Positions 15,101 to 17,833 of a stretch of DNA of 17,833 bases are shown in pieces. The position numbers and the translations under genes are program-made. The DNA lies in NCBI GenBank assembly GCA_000437755.1, contig FR900185.1, positions 135,388-153,220 on the forward strand, given 5' to 3'. Each line of letters begins with the position of its first letter. The first letter of the stretch is position 1. The notes below the pieces were generated by a model. That model saw only the letters and a list, made by a program, of their open reading frames with translations, made no database searches and was not told the DNA's origin. The DNA comes from Roseburia sp. CAG:303 (GTDB lineage Bacteria; Bacillota; Clostridia; Lachnospirales; Lachnospiraceae).

Positions 15101-15620
15101 CAACAATAATCAGTGTTCCTTTTCCATGTTTCTCCAGTGACTCACGAATCATCTTTGTGGAATAGGCTTTGTTAATTAATTTTGTAAGAGAATCTTTTCT
15201 GGCTTCCTCATATAATTTCAGGTTTTCACCAACATGTTCATCCATCTGCCGGAAAGCACCGACATATGCGTTCTTCTCCGGCACGTATTTGAAATAGAAT
15301 GTAACCCACACAGTTTCTTCATCCGTCGGGTATCTCTTAATTTTGATTTCCTCTATAATTTCGGTTTCCAATTCCGCAATTTTCCGAAAAATTTCATTTA
15401 CCGTTTCATGGGACATGGCATCCGCATTTTCATAGAGCAGACGTTTCCAATCTTCCATTGTATTAATCTTTGTCAGTCCCTGTTCGTCCAGTTGATATAA
15501 AGTGCACCGATCGGACTCAGGAATGTATACAAATGCCCTGTCCATCATCATATCCGCCATTATATCGAACAATTCCTGCCTGTTCAACAATTCCCTCATA
15601 ACAACAAATTCCTTCCTCAT
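12177..15620 (-). CDS. Multidomain c-di-GMP protein: GGDEF, GAF-like, degenerate GGDEF, degenerate EAL, LamG-like
   Basis: An 1147-residue protein with no signal peptide or membrane segment, so predicted cytoplasmic. Layout: PAS-like N-terminal region (1-130); GGDEF 1 (about 137-299) with intact GGDEF at 215-219 and RTED at 206-209, the product-inhibition I-site; GAF-like region (about 332-487); GGDEF 2 (about 497-669) with HGDNL at 583-587 instead of GGDEF; EAL domain (about 677-932) with EAL at 713-715, Asn772, Glu804, Asp834, Lys855 and Gln911 kept, but DDFG changed to DSFG (Ser835) and AEGVE changed to SLGVE (Leu891); then a LamG/concanavalin-like beta domain (about 939-1142, with FTVSAWFY, WTHIAAVY and IFINGLLTG). 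It probably makes c-di-GMP, while the EAL half may bind rather than hydrolyse it. ATG 15620 is chosen for the strong AGGAG 5 nt upstream; a start 13 codons earlier has no comparable site. Probably cotranscribed with the MraY-like gene. Confidence 0.88.
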   Translation of the reverse strand: MRKEFVVMRELLNRQELFDIMADMMMDRAFVYIPESDRCTLYQLDEQGLTKINTMEDWKRLLYENADAMSHETVNEIFRKIAELETEIIEEIKIKRYPTDEETVWVTFYFKYVPEKNAYVGAFRQMDEHVGENLKLYEEARKDSLTKLINKAYSTKMIRESLEKHGKGTLIIVDIDNFKSVNDTMGHLFGDEVIVSVANGLKSVFRTEDIVGRIGGDEFIVFLERLTDKNTIRKKVEAICDTVCNIYTGENEQVKISASVGIAIAPDDCTGYNELFKKADHALYYTKNKGKNGYSFFDKDNEDMQKHHRVAARTRELANEDEEVNEEMDTFYFELNELAFRMLEETRDTSSAVNLILHKIQDKFSFSAIRIFEPETKEKCLTCTYEIASPNIASVLGKEMDYDEAEWVRMKNHCNNEVYVYKKSEARQNEADIFKSPDAVKSGVLVSVSSNNCFTGMISFIDCSRERGYSQKELKVLKSFERIFSVYKAKEGSFVSTDYHLKQIAERDTLTGLYKYSAFTKKLDEIIYSFGSSTKLIYIHMDIAHFKYVNEAHGYEMGDRVLKKFVDLTCGNSEHILFASRIHGDNLIAVHTISAETENEKIVEAINEHLTRANQEIQKMLHSNNYYINCGICIVDGTDHKYDTCITNANYAAKLAKENADGRCVWFDDEMFENQRKKMLLLDEFPDALCCGEFKIVYQPQIDSISKVIIAAEALSRWVKEDGTVLMPDEYVDTLDEANKLIGLDYYVMNKVFAYIKSQIHAKRKVVPVSINLSGKHIEQEEFFDDLQKLLDKYGISTEYVLFEIREKVFIEQIDKAIEFCNRLKEMGIGVVMDSFGLGYSSLNILDKIPVESIKLDKVFIKNNIFAKNEEVILNGIIDIAKKLHKSITSLGVETEEQNAFLCKSGCDVIQGNFYSVPLDGKQLAEYIKEHSIPEVHSVYFSFDGTYEADNPDYTANANGAFLEFAENVVPRRKVLHLPGGLAGHEMVELSTGNLLANDFTVSAWFYEQKVNLWSSLFYADFENGFVSIMPKAWNGMSLMRVMDKMDAAGFYDAISTEKEMSGWTHIAAVYNAKNHSSAIFINGLLTGYKNDIMPLKNPGRVTIGGDIFQPSINGYVADFRIVNQSLSAKDIKNQYEQEKTVYENKI

Positions 15621-15625
15621 TGCTT

Positions 15626-15630
15626 CTCCT
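15626..15630 (-). promoter_or_regulatory. Ribosome binding site deciding the start of the c-di-GMP gene
   Basis: AGGAG lies 5 nt before ATG 15620 (MRKEFVV). The alternative ATG at 15659 is preceded only by AAACGG. Confidence 0.75.
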
Positions 15631-15667
15631 GAAATCTCTTTTTCACGAATTTTAAACATCCGTTTCT

Positions 15668-15696
15668 AGTTTACACCATTTTAACAGAATAATCAA
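15668..15696 (-). promoter_or_regulatory. Possible promoter for the c-di-GMP gene
   Basis: In the 94-nt gap after rnfB, TTGATT (15691-15696) and TAAACT (15668-15673) are 17 nt apart on the minus strand, each matching 4 of 6 consensus bases. An overlapping TGTTAAAAT could act as an extended -10. If this is used, transcription starts near 15660, which also argues for the downstream ATG at 15620. No terminator hairpin was seen between rnfB and this gene, so read-through is an alternative. Confidence 0.35.
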
Positions 15697-15714
15697 GAAA
15701 AGTCTGCCATTTTA

Positions 15715-16500
15715 TTACTGAATTATCTTCTTTGGACATTTTGAAGCACAGAGCCCACAGTTCACACATACATCATAATCAATCTTTGCAAGAAAATCAT
15801 TCACTTTTACAGCCTCCTTCGGACATGCCTTCACACACAGGGAACATCCGATACAGCCCGTTTTACATACTTTGTTTACTTCCACACCTTTATCTTTGGA
15901 ATTACATCTTACATGATATTTGCTGTCATATGGAATAAGTTCGATCAGTCCCTTCGGACATGCCTTCACACATTTCCCACATGCAACACATTTTTCCCTG
16001 TCAACAACTGCAATTCCATTTTCAATGGAAATCGCCCCATATTCACATGCACGCAGACAGTCACCATAGCCCATACATCCGTACTGGCACTGTTTTGGTC
16101 CTCCACTTACATAAGAAGCCTCCTTGCAGGACATATTACCCGTATACTCATATTTGTTTCCTGCTTTTTCACAGTCACCGGCACATTTGATAAAAGCGGT
16201 CTTCCGTACCGTTTCTACTTCTACACCTAAAATTTCTGCCATTTTTGCAGCAACCGCCGCACCACCTACCGGGCAGGAATTTGCCGGCGCTGTTCCATCT
16301 GCAATCGCCTGTGCCAGTGCATCACAGCCTGCATAACCGCAGCCTCCGCAGTTACTTCCCGGAAGTGCCTCACGAATCGCCACTGCTTTCTCGTCCACTT
16401 CTACTGCAAATTTCTTTCCGGCAATTCCCAGCAGGACACCGATTACGATTCCTGCGCCACCTACTACCAGACATGCGATTAATATTCCGGTTATATTCAT
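15715..16500 (-). CDS. rnfB: Rnf complex subunit B, polyferredoxin
   Basis: RnfB takes electrons from reduced ferredoxin and passes them through a chain of iron-sulfur clusters to the membrane part of the Rnf complex. The 261-residue protein has an N-terminal membrane helix (about 5-27), a 4Fe-4S domain with Cys51, 54, 59 and 76 (NCGGCGYAGC), then cysteine groups at 138/142/148/152, 171/174/177/181, 216/219/222/226 and 245/248/251/255. The last three are standard CxxCxxCxxxCP ferredoxin motifs. This matches the clostridial multi-cluster form rather than the shorter proteobacterial one. GGAGGT stands 6 nt before ATG 16500. It is the last gene of the G-E-A-B order, 22 nt after rnfA. Confidence 0.96.
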   Translation of the reverse strand: MNITGILIACLVVGGAGIVIGVLLGIAGKKFAVEVDEKAVAIREALPGSNCGGCGYAGCDALAQAIADGTAPANSCPVGGAAVAAKMAEILGVEVETVRKTAFIKCAGDCEKAGNKYEYTGNMSCKEASYVSGGPKQCQYGCMGYGDCLRACEYGAISIENGIAVVDREKCVACGKCVKACPKGLIELIPYDSKYHVRCNSKDKGVEVNKVCKTGCIGCSLCVKACPKEAVKVNDFLAKIDYDVCVNCGLCASKCPKKIIQ

Positions 16501-16522
16501 AAATGAACCTCCTTCGTCAAGT

Positions 16523-17098
16523 TTAAATCACACCTGCAAATCCCATAAATGCCATTGACATCAGTCCGGCTGCAATCAATACTGCCGGCATTCCTTTTAC
16601 TGCCGGAAGAATATTATTATATTCTATCTTTTCACGGATTCCCGCCATAATAATAATTGCAATTCCAAATCCCAATGCTGTACAGACAGAGTAAACCAGG
16701 CTGGTCAGCAGGTTATATTCGTTCTGCACACAGGTAATGGCTGTTCCAAGTACTGCACAGTTTGTTGTAATAAGTGGCAGATATACACCGAGAGACTGGT
16801 AAAGTGCCGGCATGATTTTCTTCAAAACCATTTCGACAAACTGTACTAATGCTGCGATTACCAAAATAAATACAATGGTATTCAGATAGGTCATTTTGCT
16901 TGGTACAAGCAAAAATTCATAAATCAGGTTTGTTACGATCGCTGAAATTGCCATAACAAACAATACCGCACCGCTCATACCGGCTGCGGTTTTTATCTTT
17001 TTCGATACACCGAGGAACGGGCAGATTCCTAAAAACTGGCTGAGAATAACATTATTCACAATCGCTGCACCAATTCCTATTTTTATTAATTCACCCAT
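16523..17098 (-). CDS. rnfA: Rnf complex subunit A, membrane protein
   Basis: RnfA (homologous to NqrE) forms, with RnfE, the inverted membrane pair at the core of the ferredoxin:NAD+ oxidoreductase that pumps Na+ or H+. The 191-residue, six-helix protein has the family N-terminal segment NNVILSQFLGICPFLG with Cys26 and TTNCAVLG with Cys114. In solved Rnf/Nqr structures the equivalent cysteines, together with two of RnfE, hold a [2Fe-2S] cluster in the membrane. The start ATG 17098 shares one base with the rnfE stop (TAATG), indicating coupled translation. Confidence 0.97.
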   Translation of the reverse strand: MGELIKIGIGAAIVNNVILSQFLGICPFLGVSKKIKTAAGMSGAVLFVMAISAIVTNLIYEFLLVPSKMTYLNTIVFILVIAALVQFVEMVLKKIMPALYQSLGVYLPLITTNCAVLGTAITCVQNEYNLLTSLVYSVCTALGFGIAIIIMAGIREKIEYNNILPAVKGMPAVLIAAGLMSMAFMGFAGVI

Positions 17099-17784
17099 TA
17101 CTGCTCACCTTCCGCCTTTTTATTGATTTCTTCACATTTTGTCATACATCCGGCACAGTTACCGTCACAGGACTTCTCCTCCGGTTTCTTTCCGGACTTC
17201 AACTTTGCCTTATTCTGTATGATAACGAGAACGGCAAGCACGAAGAATGCTCCCGGTGCAAGGGCAAAAATACCAATCGGTGTATCCCAGAACTGATATC
17301 CGAAAAGTGCTCCGGAACCTATAATCTCCCTCACCGCACCAAGAATTCCCAGTGCAAGGGTAAATCCAAGTCCCATGCCGAGCCCGTCAAACAGGGATGC
17401 AACCGGAGGATTTTTGGATGCATAACTTTCTGCCCGTCCAAGAATAATACAGTTTACAACAATTAACGGAATATAGATTCCGAGAGACTCATTCAGTGCC
17501 GGCAGGTATGCCTCAAGCATAAACTGCACAATGGTCACAAAGCTTGCAACAACTACGATAAATGCCGGTACTCTGACCCCGTCCGGAATAAATTTACGAA
17601 GCAGGGAAATCATGAGATTGGACAATGCCAGTACCACCAGGGTGGTAAGTCCCATGCCGAGTCCGTTGATACAGGAAGTCGTTACCGCAAGGGTCGGACA
17701 CATTCCGAGCATCATAACAAAGGTAGGATTTTCTTTTATAATACCGTTATACAGACGTTCTGTAATTACATTTTTCTTATTCAT
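17098..17784 (-). CDS. rnfE: Rnf complex subunit E, membrane protein with Cys-rich tail
   Basis: RnfE (homologous to NqrD) pairs with RnfA in the membrane. The 228-residue protein starts at ATG 17784 (MNKKNVITER), with GGAGG 8 nt upstream; an earlier frame start would read through rnfG sequence. The cluster cysteines are Cys29 in LGMCPTLA and Cys112 in VVNCIILG. Six hydrophobic segments are followed after about residue 192 by a polar extension holding Cys206, 210, 213 and 217 (CX3CX2CX3C). The core ends near residue 195, so the tail is an addition to the minimal subunit. The start overlaps the rnfG stop by 8 nt. Confidence 0.95.
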   Translation of the reverse strand: MNKKNVITERLYNGIIKENPTFVMMLGMCPTLAVTTSCINGLGMGLTTLVVLALSNLMISLLRKFIPDGVRVPAFIVVVASFVTIVQFMLEAYLPALNESLGIYIPLIVVNCIILGRAESYASKNPPVASLFDGLGMGLGFTLALGILGAVREIIGSGALFGYQFWDTPIGIFALAPGAFFVLAVLVIIQNKAKLKSGKKPEEKSCDGNCAGCMTKCEEINKKAEGEQ

Positions 17785-17833
17785 GGTCAGAACCTCCCTC
17801 CTGCAAATTCTGTGCAACCTGACAGGCTGCATT
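17777..17833 (-). CDS. rnfG: Rnf complex subunit G, last 18 codons only
   Basis: An open frame enters from the window edge and ends at TAA (17777-17779), giving NAACQVAQNL followed by QEGGSDHE. The frame overlaps the rnfE start by 8 nt. In clostridial rnf operons (C-D-G-E-A-B) the gene before rnfE is rnfG, the subunit with covalently bound FMN. The visible residues are too few to confirm this; identity rests on position. The FMN-binding motif lies outside the window. Confidence 0.6.
   Translation of the reverse strand, partial: NAACQVAQNLQEGGSDHE

Noticed and set aside
1..17833. Mobile elements, CRISPR arrays, toxin-antitoxin or defence genes
   Set aside because: No spaced direct repeats, transposase-like proteins or defence-family motifs were seen; the window is mainly conserved housekeeping.

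Overview
The window is about 17.8 kb of a low-GC, Gram-positive-type chromosome, and every gene is on the minus strand. The gene order rimP-nusA-ylxR-ylxQ-infB-rbfA-nrnA-truB-ribF, followed by rpsO-pnp, is the classic Firmicutes order. The end of a clostridial-order rnf cluster (G-E-A-B) and a c-di-GMP protein carrying a LamG-like domain point to an anaerobic member of the Clostridia, most likely Lachnospiraceae. The family is inferred from gene content and protein style, and no database was searched.

In transcription order (high to low coordinates), the window opens with the last codons of rnfG, then rnfE, rnfA and rnfB, the 3' end of an operon for a Na+/H+-translocating ferredoxin:NAD+ oxidoreductase. 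Next come a 1147-residue multidomain c-di-GMP protein (active-looking GGDEF, GAF-like region, degenerate GGDEF, degenerate EAL, C-terminal LamG-like domain) and, 21 nt further on, a divergent MraY-like polyprenyl-phosphate sugar-phosphate transferase. A tRNA-Glu(CTC) gene follows, with its own promoter, an A-tract upstream element and a hairpin terminator.

The information-processing operon occupies roughly 10.8 to 3.0 kb. It holds rimP (30S maturation), nusA (transcription elongation/termination), ylxR/rnpM (RNase P modulator), ylxQ (L7Ae-type RNA binder), infB (IF2), rbfA (30S maturation), nrnA (nanoRNase/pAp phosphatase), truB (tRNA Psi55 synthase) and ribF (FAD synthesis). Spacing is tight, with ATGA and 8-nt overlaps, so translational coupling is likely. 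IF2 carries an extreme Asn/Arg/Gly low-complexity linker.

Between ribF and the usual rpsO-pnp pair sits a secreted SH3-SH3-NlpC/P60 cell-wall hydrolase. It has its own consensus promoter, whose -35 box overlaps the ribF stop codon. rpsO has a separate strong promoter 7 nt past the hydrolase stop and a structured leader. The rpsO-pnp gap holds a hairpin after rpsO and a long stem-loop in the pnp leader, recalling the RNase III-processed pnp leader of E. coli. pnp is cut by the window edge.

Most of the window is conserved housekeeping. The least ordinary item is the c-di-GMP/LamG fusion protein next to the MraY-like transferase. No mobile elements, CRISPR arrays or defence genes were seen, and no stretch over 300 nt lacks a gene.
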